From contig DOUU01000188.1 of NCBI GenBank assembly GCA_003520425.1, forward strand, positions 9,424-23,513: a stretch of DNA of 14,090 nucleotides. Direction: 5' to 3'. Made by a program: the position numbers and the translations under genes. Below the pieces are notes generated by a model, which saw only the letters and a list, made by a program, of their open reading frames with translations, was not told the origin of the DNA and did not search any database. Below, in pieces: positions 1 to 7,206 of this stretch (positions are counted from its first letter, which is position 1; each line of letters begins with the position of its first letter). Source of the stretch: Deltaproteobacteria bacterium (GTDB taxonomy: Bacteria; Myxococcota_A; UBA9160).

Positions 1-268
1 GTAGACCCACCCACAGAGGGTCGGGTCGGCCGAAGGGGCGTTCTCGTAAGTAGATGTTTTCTGAATGGATCAACACCAAAGTGTTATATCGACCTACCTG
101 GTCGCCCCGATGGGCAACTAGCCGCGTATCCCTCCCGCGAAAAATAGACGCTGAACCTCAGGAGTGCCCCGAGGGGCCCCGCGGACCCAACAAAGCCCGT
201 TTGATGACGATGCGTCTTCTAGAATCTGCACTCGACTCCCATCGGAGGTACGTCCTAGGATCTGGGAA
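1..268. other. Left-edge non-coding stretch, upstream of the protease gene
   Basis: No convincing gene is visible here. The open frames are short, have no family resemblance and run antisense to or into the protease gene. A TTGATG at 201 and a TAGAAT at 220 look like promoter hexamers but are only 13 nt apart, too close for a normal sigma-70 promoter, so I do not call one. The purine-rich AGGA at 257-260 serves as the likely ribosome binding site of the gene starting at 269. Confidence 0.5.
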
Positions 269-1099
269 ATGAAGAAGACAGCCCTCGCCGCCCGCGTGGA
301 CCGGCTCCTGGCGTTAACAACGCTCGTGGTTGCGACTGTCGCAGCCCCCGTGTCCGCCCTCGTGATCGTATCGGACCGCGACTCCGAAAGCGTGACAGCC
401 CCGACTGACGACCCGGGATGGGCGAACGTAGGCACTATCGGGGGCCTCACCGGCATTTACCTCGGAAGCGGTTGGACGTTGACAGCGAGTCATGTCGGCA
501 CCGGCCCTGTTGTCCTCGGCGGTCACACATTCAGCGCGGCGCCAGACACGACGGTGCAGCTACGCAACCGGGATGGGAGCCTGGCAGACCTGATTGTCTT
601 TCGAATCCAGGGCGCTCCTCACCTCCCAAGACTGCGAATCGCGAGAGCTACGCCTCAGGTGGGAACACCGGTGGTGCTGATCGGAAACGGGAGAAACCGC
701 GGCGCTCCGGTCTCGTGGTCGGGACATGAGGGCTTCGCGTGGGGAACGGCCTCCGCACTCCGCTGGGGGACGAACACCGTGTTTAAGAGCGGGGGACGGG
801 TCAACTCGACCGAGGCATTCGTCACTCAATTTCGAAAGGACGGCGCGACACCACACGAAGCACAGGCGGCGGTGGGCGATTCGGGCGGGGCAGTGTTTGT
901 GAAGGTACAGGGGGAATGGTGGCTCGCGGGCGTGCTCTTTATGGTCGCTGCGGCCGACAAGCAGCCACCCGAGACCGCTCTTTATGGGAATTTCACCGTA
1001 AGTGCCGATCTCGCACGATATCGGCCGCAGATCGAAAAGCTGATGGCCGAGCCGATGAAGCGGAGTCCTGTGAAATCGAAGGAGAATCGGCCCCGTTAG
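269..1099 (+). CDS. Secreted trypsin-like (S1 family) serine protease
   Basis: Predicted 276-residue exported serine endopeptidase. Residues 1-30 form a signal peptide: MKK, later Arg, then a hydrophobic run ending near PVSA. The chymotrypsin-fold triad can be read in order: His75 in TASHV, a candidate Asp107 in SLADLIVF, and Ser205 in the GDSGG nucleophile loop. After the Ser loop, WWLAGVLF matches the usual strand that follows it in S1 proteases. The C-terminal 25 residues are basic and probably disordered. I chose ATG 269 because it precedes the signal peptide and has AGGA 8 nt upstream; the frame stays open further left to an ATG at 164, but that extension has no signal-like character. 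No operon partner is visible: the next gene is over 300 nt away on the other strand. The substrate is unknown. The Asp assignment is the least certain of the three triad residues. Confidence 0.85.
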   Translation: MKKTALAARVDRLLALTTLVVATVAAPVSALVIVSDRDSESVTAPTDDPGWANVGTIGGLTGIYLGSGWTLTASHVGTGPVVLGGHTFSAAPDTTVQLRNRDGSLADLIVFRIQGAPHLPRLRIARATPQVGTPVVLIGNGRNRGAPVSWSGHEGFAWGTASALRWGTNTVFKSGGRVNSTEAFVTQFRKDGATPHEAQAAVGDSGGAVFVKVQGEWWLAGVLFMVAAADKQPPETALYGNFTVSADLARYRPQIEKLMAEPMKRSPVKSKENRPR

Positions 1100-1415
1100 C
1101 AAGCCTCGACATGGAGGGACTCGGCGGGGATGTGTGTCGACTCCGTAGTAGCTACGAGCTCATACATCCGCGTCGCATCGCCCGTGCGAGCAACGCAGCC
1201 TCGCTACTTCAGACGCGCGTGATGATTGCGTCCCGGCGGGGTGCCGGCGGCCCCGAATGCCCCACCTCTCCCACCGCCAACTCGCGCATATACCTCGCTT
1301 GCAGATGGATTGTGAAACTCGATGGTGTCCCGGGCGGGGCCCCTTTTTAGTGAGGAGACACCCGTAGCTGGACCATCGAATCAGCAAGCGGTGGACCCCT
1401 CCTGCAACTGCGCTC
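1100..1415. other. Intergenic region, no gene recognised
   Basis: These 316 bases separate the protease stop from the stop of the SnoaL-like gene, which converges on it. Frames on both strands give arginine-rich or broken translations with no recognisable family. A GGGGCCCC followed by TTTTT ends near 1347 and could act as a weak terminator on the plus strand, but the palindrome leaves no proper loop, so I do not call it. No tRNA or repeat is seen. Confidence 0.5.
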
Positions 1416-1868
1416 TCATCGATTCGGGGGAAGCCCTTGGGTCGGGAAAAGACCTAGTTGCTGCATCATGCCCAGATCGTCGCGGTTCGCAAAGTGGTCG
1501 ACGATCTTACCGCCGCGCACCTGAAACATATGAATGTGCTGAACCTCGAAGCGACGGCCGGTTGCTTGAACCCCAACGAGCATGCCGCCATTCACGGGTA
1601 GCCAACCGACTCCTCGGTGCGTGCCACTGAATATTCCCCGTACCGACACCCATTCACCTTCCGCGACCGATTCAAGAGAAGCGAAATGAACGTCGGGGAA
1701 GGTCGTTTGGATGTCCTTCAGCACAGCAAGCACTCCTGCCCGACCCACTGGCCGACCATGATTGCGCGTGTCCTCGGCGAAGAACCCTGCGGCAGCAGCC
1801 ATGTCCCCTCGATTGAATGCATCCCAGTTCCCGTGAACGACCCTTCGGTTTGCTTCCGAATCAGCCAT
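1416..1868 (-). CDS. SnoaL-like / ester cyclase family protein (NTF2-like fold)
   Basis: Predicted 150-residue protein of the SnoaL-like polyketide cyclase family, a cone-shaped NTF2-like fold. Family features visible in order: an N-terminal helix with NWDAFNRGD (residues 14-22), an early AEDTRNHG segment (32-38), FPDVHF (57-62), the GTHRG turn (82-86), HIHMF (111-115) and the C-terminal GGKIVDHFANRDDLGMMQQL strand-helix unit (119-138). Length is normal for the family. The open frame continues 22 codons further upstream, but ATG 1868 is preferred because family homology begins there; an AGAGAGGG lies upstream, somewhat far for an ideal ribosome binding site. Many such proteins are stress or catabolic hydrolases or isomerases of unknown substrate, so the family call is firm and the function is not. 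It stands alone, in a recombination-scarred region. Confidence 0.82.
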   Translation of the reverse strand: MADSEANRRVVHGNWDAFNRGDMAAAAGFFAEDTRNHGRPVGRAGVLAVLKDIQTTFPDVHFASLESVAEGEWVSVRGIFSGTHRGVGWLPVNGGMLVGVQATGRRFEVQHIHMFQVRGGKIVDHFANRDDLGMMQQLGLFPTQGLPPNR

Positions 1869-2181
1869 CTCTCGCAAGCCCTCTCTTCTGGCCCACTCCG
1901 CCTCCTCGACCCGATCCCATTCTGCACCCGGCAACCGCTGCGGTCCAACGAATCCTGGGCTAAGGCTGACACCGGCGGTGGGGCCTCTCTACACCCCCTG
2001 AAACACCTGCGACACCGCAACGGTCGCCTCACCTAGCCTCTTCGCCAGAACGAGCACGTGCACGCCAAGTTCGCCGAGCACCCTCCGAGGAAGTCGCGCT
2101 AGTTCCCAGGTAGCGGACGCATATGGCACTGATCGGACGCGGGAACGCGAAGCGCTTGGCGAAGGACGGCACCACCGGCCG
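1869..2181. other. Gap between SnoaL-like gene and recombinase relic, no intact gene
   Basis: No intact gene is visible in these 313 bases. The part nearest 2182 is probably more of the decayed recombinase: in the same frame as its HDLRRT box the translation from about 2140 stays open and reads REREALGEGRHHRP. Further left, no recombinase box such as the first catalytic arginine motif can be recognised in any plus frame. A 120-codon minus-strand frame through 1989-2351 is arginine-rich and looks like an antisense shadow. Confidence 0.45.
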
Positions 2182-2431
2182 CACGATCTGCGCCGCACGT
2201 GGCAACGCTGCATTTGAGCCGCGGGACGCCCCTCAAATGGATTCAGGCCGAGTCTGGACCACCGCCAAGGTCCTGCTCGACATATACGGCCACTGGCTCC
2301 CGACGGAGTCGCGGGGCTTCGCCGATGCACTCTGCACGGGCGAAAACGCACCCCAGGCGCACCCTAGCCCGAGAACACATCCTGGCAGCGTCGTTGGAGC
2401 GACCTATAACGCTGAGATTTCAGCGAATTAG
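2182..2431 (+). pseudogene. Frameshifted C-terminal remnant of a tyrosine recombinase (phage-type integrase)
   Basis: Three pieces in three different plus frames join into one tyrosine-recombinase C-terminus. HDLRRT (2182-2199) is the HxxR box. After a shift of one base near 2200, the next frame reads ATLHLSRGTPLKWIQAESG (from 2202). After a second shift near 2255, a third frame reads WTTAKVLLDIYGHWLP, with the candidate nucleophile Tyr codon at 2285-2287, and continues through SRGFADAL to a TAG at 2429-2431. The order matches intact integrases, where box II is followed by the (A/S)xLHLxxG helix, the G-H/W segment and the TYGH/IYGH tyrosine motif. No N-terminal arm-binding domain or first catalytic Arg box is recognised upstream, so the gene is both truncated and frameshifted. 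Its stop overlaps the TAA of the convergent pentein-enzyme gene. A sequencing error could explain one shift, but hardly two plus the missing front. Confidence 0.8.
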
Positions 2432-3375
2432 CCGGATTCGGACACGGGGCCCAGGTCCCCAATCATACACTTGACTGATCCGCCGCCCTTCTTCAAGAAC
2501 TCGGAGACATTCACGACGACCGGCGTGACACCGCGTTCGCGCACCTGAGCAAGAAGCCGATCCGATACGCCCGCCGGCATGACGAGCCACGACTCACCAT
2601 CCCGTGAAAGCGTGAATGAGTTGGCGGCGTAGTGCACGGCGTCGTTGTCGCAGAGTTCCAGGACATTCTCGCCGAACGCTTCCCGGACCCGCTCCCATGA
2701 CCGCGGCTCGAGGGCACGAGGATATGCGAGGAGATGTCTTCGCCCAAGGCCAAAGGCGCAGAGCGCAGTATCTCCGTGGTAGTGGGCCTCGAGCACAAGT
2801 TCTACGCGGATCACTCGCCGCGGGGACACGATCGCCGCCAGAGTCGGCTCGACGCTCGCGGAGGTTCGGAAGCCGTAGATTCGCCGCCAAGGGGGAATCG
2901 CAAGAGCCGGTACAAAGCGCTGACGCTCGACGCGACCGTGCGTGAGTAGATAGTGCTCACCGACGGGAAAAAAATCCGCCTCGCCCTCAAACCGATAACG
3001 CTCGTCGATGCGCTCGGTTCGGAATCCATAGGCTTGGAGCAGCTTCTCGTAGTGCGCTCGCTCACCTGCGCGCGTGGGCAGGAGATTGGAGAGATAGAAG
3101 GTCTTCTGGCTGAGCGACAGCTCCGCATCCAGGTGGGTCAGGAAGCCGGCATTGGCAGGGTAGACAAGACCCGGCTGGTCGGCGTCCGGGGGCACCACGA
3201 GCACGCGCACTTCCAGGTCGCGAAGCACATCGCGCAGGCGGCCCCATTGCGAGATGGCCGTGTTCCTGTCTACGACCCGTCGCGTACCCCAACGAGTTCG
3301 CGTGTGCGGGTTTGCTCCCCCCTTGACGCTGAAGTACGTCGGATCGCCCATGAGGACAGTCCGGTGTGCACTCAC
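2428..3375 (-). CDS. Guanidino-group modifying (amidinotransferase/DDAH-like, pentein-fold) hydrolase; AstB-position enzyme
   Basis: Predicted 315-residue member of the pentein superfamily (amidinotransferases, dimethylarginine dimethylaminohydrolases, arginine deiminases and dihydrolases, AstB). Visible family landmarks: DPTYFSV (11-17), NPHTRTRWG (22-30), VYPANAGF (71-78), FEGEAD (129-134) with candidate catalytic Glu130, YHGDTALC (199-206) with His200, AANSF (250-254), and GGGSVKCM (297-304) with nucleophile Cys303. All three catalytic positions are therefore present. The GTG at 3375 overlaps the astD TGA as GTGA, which makes it the likely coupled start; an ATG at 3351 would leave only two residues before the first motif. 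Its place as last gene of an astC-astA-astD operon suggests it removes the guanidino group of arginine or succinylarginine. It is much shorter than canonical AstB (about 440 residues). Deiminase or another guanidine hydrolase activity cannot be excluded. Confidence 0.82.
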   Translation of the reverse strand: MSAHRTVLMGDPTYFSVKGGANPHTRTRWGTRRVVDRNTAISQWGRLRDVLRDLEVRVLVVPPDADQPGLVYPANAGFLTHLDAELSLSQKTFYLSNLLPTRAGERAHYEKLLQAYGFRTERIDERYRFEGEADFFPVGEHYLLTHGRVERQRFVPALAIPPWRRIYGFRTSASVEPTLAAIVSPRRVIRVELVLEAHYHGDTALCAFGLGRRHLLAYPRALEPRSWERVREAFGENVLELCDNDAVHYAANSFTLSRDGESWLVMPAGVSDRLLAQVRERGVTPVVVNVSEFLKKGGGSVKCMIGDLGPVSESG

Positions 3376-4793
3376 GGCCGTGGCATCCCGGGAGGAAGAG
3401 CCGCTGGATCGAATCCGCCGGAACCTTCGAGATAGGCTTGCGGCACGCTGCAATAGAGGGCCGAAAGAATACCGGCGGGCCGGTCGTTTCCGCTGCGCTT
3501 CATGCCTCCGAACGGGAGTCGACCACTCGCGCCGATCGTGCCGCGATTCCAGTTGAGAAGCCCCGTGCGCACGCGACCCATGCAGTACGCGAACTGTGCT
3601 CGGTCCGCCGTCATGATCGATGCCACGAGTCCGAAATCCGAATCATTGACCGCTGCAATCGCCTGTTCGAGGCTGTCGACCGGATAGAGGGCGGCCTCCG
3701 GGCCGAAGATCTCATCCCGCTGATACGCATGCTCTTGTCGCGTGTCGGCAAAGCGCACGAGACCGGGTCCAATAAAGGGCGGGGGCAACGGGGGGTCGAC
3801 CACGACCAAGCGCTCGGCTCCGGCCTGCTTCGCGAGAGCCCGGTAGCCAAGCACCTTGGCGTGTGCGGCATGAGAGACAAGCGGACCCATGAATATGCCA
3901 GGTTCAAGCGGAGGGCCGATCCTTACCCCTTGCAGCACCCGTGCGAGACGCTCGGTGAAGGCGTCAAAGACCGGCCTTTCGACGAAAATTCGGCTGGTCG
4001 AAGAGCAACGCTGCCCCGTCGTCGCACAGATGGAGAGGGCCGCCTCGGCGACGGCGAGCGTGAGGTCGGCGTCGCGCAAGACGACGATCGCGTTTTTGCC
4101 GCCGAGCTCGAGAGCCACGAGCTTCGAGGGCTGTTCGAGGACTTGGGCGGCGAGCTTGTGGCCCACGGCCCACGAGCCTGTGAAGAGGATCGCGTCCACG
4201 TCCGGATGGAGGGCCAGGAACTGCCCGGTCTGCGCGGGCCCCTGGACGACCTCAAGCACGCCGGAGGGGAGCCCGGCCTCGCGCCAGGCGCCCTCCACCC
4301 AGCGGGCAACCGCCGGCGCGAGCTCGCTCGGCTTCCAGACGACGGTGTTGCCCAGGGCGAGGGCGGGAACGATGTGGCCGTTTGGGAGGTGGACGGGAAA
4401 GTTGAAGGGGCCCAGGACAGCGAGAACGCCGCGTGGGTGGTAGAGCGCACGCGCTCCCGCCGCTCCTTCGATCGGCGCCACGGCGCGCATCCCGTCAGAG
4501 AGCGTGAGATCGACCTTGGCGGGCAGGAGCGCCGCCTCGGCCCGCGCATCCCAGAGCGCTTTTCCGACTTCGCGGGCAAGCAGCCGGGCGAGCTCGTCGG
4601 AGCGGCTTTTCACGATCGCTGCGAAGCTTCGAAGCACCTTCTCGCGGGAGGCCAATCCCGCGTCGCGCCATGCGGGAAAGGCGCGCCGTGCGCGTGCAAC
4701 GGCGCGGTCTACGGCGGACTCATCCGCCACGGCGAACGTCCCGATCTCGTCCCTCGGGTCTGCGGGCGAGACGCTCCTTAAGACGTCAGACAT
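3372..4793 (-). CDS. astD: Succinylglutamate-semialdehyde dehydrogenase (AstD-like NAD(P)-dependent aldehyde dehydrogenase)
   Basis: Predicted 473-residue cytosolic aldehyde dehydrogenase oxidising N-succinylglutamate 5-semialdehyde to N-succinylglutamate, step four of the arginine succinyltransferase pathway. ALDH landmarks: GPFNFP (128-133, Asn131 of the oxyanion hole), WKPSE (153-157, cofactor-binding Lys154), the FTGS cofactor loop (204-207), ALELGGKNA (227-235, general base Glu229) and TTGQRCSST (258-266, nucleophile Cys263). Near the C-terminus LPFGGMKRSGN is the usual closing motif. Length is slightly below the roughly 490 residues of characterised AstD. ATG 4793 is preferred over an upstream extension to 4859 because the translation MSDVLRSVSP begins the family homology and lies 5 nt after the astA stop. 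Its own stop overlaps the next gene's start. The ALDH call is near certain; the substrate is inferred from astA next door. Confidence 0.9.
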   Translation of the reverse strand: MSDVLRSVSPADPRDEIGTFAVADESAVDRAVARARRAFPAWRDAGLASREKVLRSFAAIVKSRSDELARLLAREVGKALWDARAEAALLPAKVDLTLSDGMRAVAPIEGAAGARALYHPRGVLAVLGPFNFPVHLPNGHIVPALALGNTVVWKPSELAPAVARWVEGAWREAGLPSGVLEVVQGPAQTGQFLALHPDVDAILFTGSWAVGHKLAAQVLEQPSKLVALELGGKNAIVVLRDADLTLAVAEAALSICATTGQRCSSTSRIFVERPVFDAFTERLARVLQGVRIGPPLEPGIFMGPLVSHAAHAKVLGYRALAKQAGAERLVVVDPPLPPPFIGPGLVRFADTRQEHAYQRDEIFGPEAALYPVDSLEQAIAAVNDSDFGLVASIMTADRAQFAYCMGRVRTGLLNWNRGTIGASGRLPFGGMKRSGNDRPAGILSALYCSVPQAYLEGSGGFDPAALPPGMPRP

Positions 4794-4798
4794 CGCGG

Positions 4799-5836
4799 CT
4801 AGGGCAGGGGCGTCACGGCGACGCGATCGCCGGCCTTGACGCCGAGCGCCTCGCGGCATTCGCGGGAGACGACGGGCGCTCCATTCGGGGAGAGCGGGAC
4901 CACCGTGGCGCGGAATCCGAGGGCGGCCTCGGCCGAGAGGAGCGCGAGCGGCCCTTCCATCTCAGTGCCGCCTTCCTCGGGCATGCAGGGCAGCACGAGC
5001 TCGCGGCGGTCGCGCACGGAGGAGATGGCGTCGCGCGCCGCACCATAATAGGGCCCTCCATCGAAGGGATCGACCTGGTTTAGGTATCGAAATCCGACTC
5101 TCTCGAGGATGCGTACGGCTGCCTTTGCCGTCTCCCCTGGCGTCCCAATCATCGCCTGCACCGGTTCGGGGAAGAGCGAGACATACACCGGGTCACGGGG
5201 AAACAGGTCTGCGATGAAGCGCTTGCTGCGCGCCGAGAGGTGGTCCGCCTCGCGGAAGGTGAGGCCCGTAAAGCGGGCGCCAAACGCGTCCCAGAGCAGG
5301 TTTTGGCCGGGCGCCTCAAAGGGCGAGAGCATCTCCGCGATGACCTCGCGCTCGAACCGCTCCGGGTGCGCGGACATGTAGGCGAACCGCACGATCGAAA
5401 GCGCTTTGCCCCACTTGCCGGGGTGACGTCGGTAGGCAGGATCGAGGATCAAGCCCCCGATCTCGGTCGGCCCATCTTCGCTGGACCGCAGCCGGAGCTT
5501 CGTGTGGACGAAACGCCTGCCAAGCTCGCGGCTGTGCCGCTCTTCGGCCGAGACCTCGAGCCAGTAGTGGGGCGATTGCGGGGAGCCGTGCTTCGCGAGG
5601 ATCTGGGAGCTGCCGACGCAGCGGCCGGCTTCGCTGTCCTCGAGCATGAAAACGTAGACGTGATCTGCGCGCCCCGGGCGCAGATCCGCAGCGCCGAGGC
5701 GCAGCGAAGCCATCGACGCATGGATCTGCCGCTCCAAGAACTCGGGATCCCCCGGGAGGTTCATGGAATCGAGCTGGCGCGCCAGTGCAATCAGGTCGTG
5801 AAGGTCGCGCTTTTCGACGGGTCGCAAGATCAGCAC
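4799..5836 (-). CDS. astA: Arginine/ornithine N-succinyltransferase (AstA)
   Basis: Predicted 345-residue acyltransferase that transfers succinyl from succinyl-CoA to the alpha-amino group of arginine (or ornithine in some relatives), the committed step of the AST pathway. Family features: LRPVEKRDLHDLIALA at the N-terminus, IGGLILDPAYRRHPGKWGKA (126-145, acyl-CoA contact region of the GNAT-like fold), VIAEML (165-170), LLWDAFGARF (180-189), FIADLFP (207-213), AMIG (228-231) and VDPFDGGPYYGA (255-266). Length is typical. The GTG at 5836 is chosen because homology begins immediately there and GAGGTC lies about 7 nt upstream; the frame is open to 5992 but overlaps the aminotransferase gene. It overlaps the end of that gene by 7 nt and stops 5 nt before astD, so the genes are surely co-transcribed. 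Near residues 24-28 it reads SMNLP where enterobacterial AstA has a TSLP-type segment, marking a divergent branch. Confidence 0.92.
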   Translation of the reverse strand: MLILRPVEKRDLHDLIALARQLDSMNLPGDPEFLERQIHASMASLRLGAADLRPGRADHVYVFMLEDSEAGRCVGSSQILAKHGSPQSPHYWLEVSAEERHSRELGRRFVHTKLRLRSSEDGPTEIGGLILDPAYRRHPGKWGKALSIVRFAYMSAHPERFEREVIAEMLSPFEAPGQNLLWDAFGARFTGLTFREADHLSARSKRFIADLFPRDPVYVSLFPEPVQAMIGTPGETAKAAVRILERVGFRYLNQVDPFDGGPYYGAARDAISSVRDRRELVLPCMPEEGGTEMEGPLALLSAEAALGFRATVVPLSPNGAPVVSRECREALGVKAGDRVAVTPLP

Positions 5837-7206
5837 GGAAGACCTCGCTCGTGGCCGACACGGCGCAGCGCTTTCTCGAGAATCGCAAAGCCGGTATCGA
5901 GCTCTTCTTCTGTCACGTTCACCGGAAGCAGCCAGCGCACCTTGGTCGGACCCGCGCCGGCACTGAACGCAAACAGACCCTCCTCGAAACATGCGCGAAG
6001 CACCGCGATCGCGAGCTCTCGGCTTCCGTCAAACGGTACGAACGCATGCATGGCGCCAATCCCCGAGCACCCGGAGACGGCGACCGGAAGCCGGCGGCGC
6101 AGTGCGGCGAAGCGCCGGGCCACACGGCGGCCGAGGGCTGCAAGCTTGCCCCGCCGACCGAGATAGCCTTCCGCCTCGAGTCGCTCGATGATGCGCGCGG
6201 CCACGGCCATGCCCACCGTCGAGCCCGCGTAGGTGCCCGCCACAAGGCCCTCGCGCGGATTGTACTCCTCGGAAAACAGCACCGCGCTGCCCTGGAGCAC
6301 CTTGCCGGCGGTCGCGAGATCGACCCATGGCTCGAGCTCGAAGGTCCGGAACGCAAAGAGCTCGCCTGTCCGCGCGAAGGTCTGCACCTCGTCCACCCAC
6401 ACGGCAACGCCGGTCGCCCGACAGCGCTCCATCAGCGCGACGAAGAACGAACGCGGTGCGGTGCAGATGCCGCCCTCGCCTTGCACCAGTTCGAAGAGCA
6501 TGCCCGCGATCTGCCCGGGGTACCGCGCAAGGTGCGCATCGAGTGCCGCCACGCTGCGAACGGTGGAGTGCCGGTCGCTGTGATCATAAAAGGGTACGTG
6601 GAGGACGTTTCCGCGCAACGGGAGTCCTTCTCGGAAGCCCGGCTTGTCGGTGAGCTCGGCGAGGGTGGTCGTGCGTCCTGCGAAGCCGTGTTCGAAAACC
6701 ACGATGCGATCGGCAGGCGCGCGCCTTTGAAAGATCATTTTCAGCGCGTTTTCATTCGCGATGGCGCCGCAGGTGCCGAGCCAGACGTGCCGCAAGCGCG
6801 TTCCTGCATGGTGCAAGAGAGTGCGGGAGAGTCGCAGGTACTCCGAGCCCGGCGCGAGATGTCCCTGGAAGACGGTGTCCACAGCGGCCGCCACGGCCGC
6901 GGTCTCGAGCAGATCAGGCTCGGAGTGACCGAAAGCGTAGACCCCGATTCCGCCGATGAAGTCGAGCAAAACGCGCCCGTTCGCGAGGCGGACGCGGGCT
7001 CCGCTGCCCGCTCCCGCAAGAAGCGCGGGGAAAAGGAGCGGGCGCCCCCGAAAGCGTCCGATTTCGCCGAGCGCGCGCTCGTACGCCTTGGCATCGAGGA
7101 CGCGGGCACAAGACTCGCGTGCCACGGCCTCGACGAGCGCACGCGCGGCGGCTCGGACCGGCGGCGCGTCCAGCAGCGATCCGAGCGGACTCGCTTTGCG
7201 GGGCAT
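5830..7206 (-). CDS. astC: Class III PLP-dependent aminotransferase, probable succinylornithine transaminase (AstC position)
   Basis: Predicted 458-residue fold-type I aminotransferase. In this operon it would convert N-succinylornithine plus 2-oxoglutarate to N-succinylglutamate semialdehyde plus glutamate. Landmarks: GGIGVYAFGHSEP (85-97), the cofactor-phosphate segment TCGAIANENALKM (145-157), HGFAGRTTTLAELT (173-186), FELVQGEGG (238-246), VDEVQTFARTG (271-281, cofactor-ring Asp272), ATAGKVLQ (298-305, Schiff-base Lys302) and YAGSTVGMA (326-334). It is about 50 residues longer than typical AstC/ArgD. The usual SGAEANE reads CGAIANE, more like lysine-6-aminotransferase relatives, so this branch is distant from enterobacterial AstC. 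ATG 7206 is used because the upstream extension to 7446 crosses the divergent spacer and is Cys/Arg-rich. It is the first gene of the operon. Enzyme class is certain; the substrate and the symbol rest on context. Confidence 0.8.
   Translation of the reverse strand: MPRKASPLGSLLDAPPVRAAARALVEAVARESCARVLDAKAYERALGEIGRFRGRPLLFPALLAGAGSGARVRLANGRVLLDFIGGIGVYAFGHSEPDLLETAAVAAAVDTVFQGHLAPGSEYLRLSRTLLHHAGTRLRHVWLGTCGAIANENALKMIFQRRAPADRIVVFEHGFAGRTTTLAELTDKPGFREGLPLRGNVLHVPFYDHSDRHSTVRSVAALDAHLARYPGQIAGMLFELVQGEGGICTAPRSFFVALMERCRATGVAVWVDEVQTFARTGELFAFRTFELEPWVDLATAGKVLQGSAVLFSEEYNPREGLVAGTYAGSTVGMAVAARIIERLEAEGYLGRRGKLAALGRRVARRFAALRRRLPVAVSGCSGIGAMHAFVPFDGSRELAIAVLRACFEEGLFAFSAGAGPTKVRWLLPVNVTEEELDTGFAILEKALRRVGHERGLPC

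Noticed and set aside
201..225. TTGATG and TAGAAT as a sigma-70 promoter for the protease
   Set aside because: Only 13 nt separate the hexamers, outside the normal 16-19 nt range.
1335..1348. GGGGCCCC followed by TTTTT as an intrinsic terminator
   Set aside because: The palindrome has no loop and no longer stem, so a functional hairpin is unlikely.
1989..2351. 120-codon minus-strand frame over the recombinase relic
   Set aside because: Arg-rich translation without family features; the opposite strand explains the sequence better as a frameshifted recombinase.
2123..2431. Calling the 102-codon plus frame an intact small gene
   Set aside because: Only its middle part (WTTAKVLLDIYGHW onward) is recombinase-like; the preceding conserved boxes lie in two other frames, so it is a pseudogene fragment.
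3366..4781. 471-codon plus-strand open frame opposite astD
   Set aside because: It lies antisense to a clear aldehyde dehydrogenase with all catalytic residues; its translation has no family features and is the expected shadow of a GC-rich gene.
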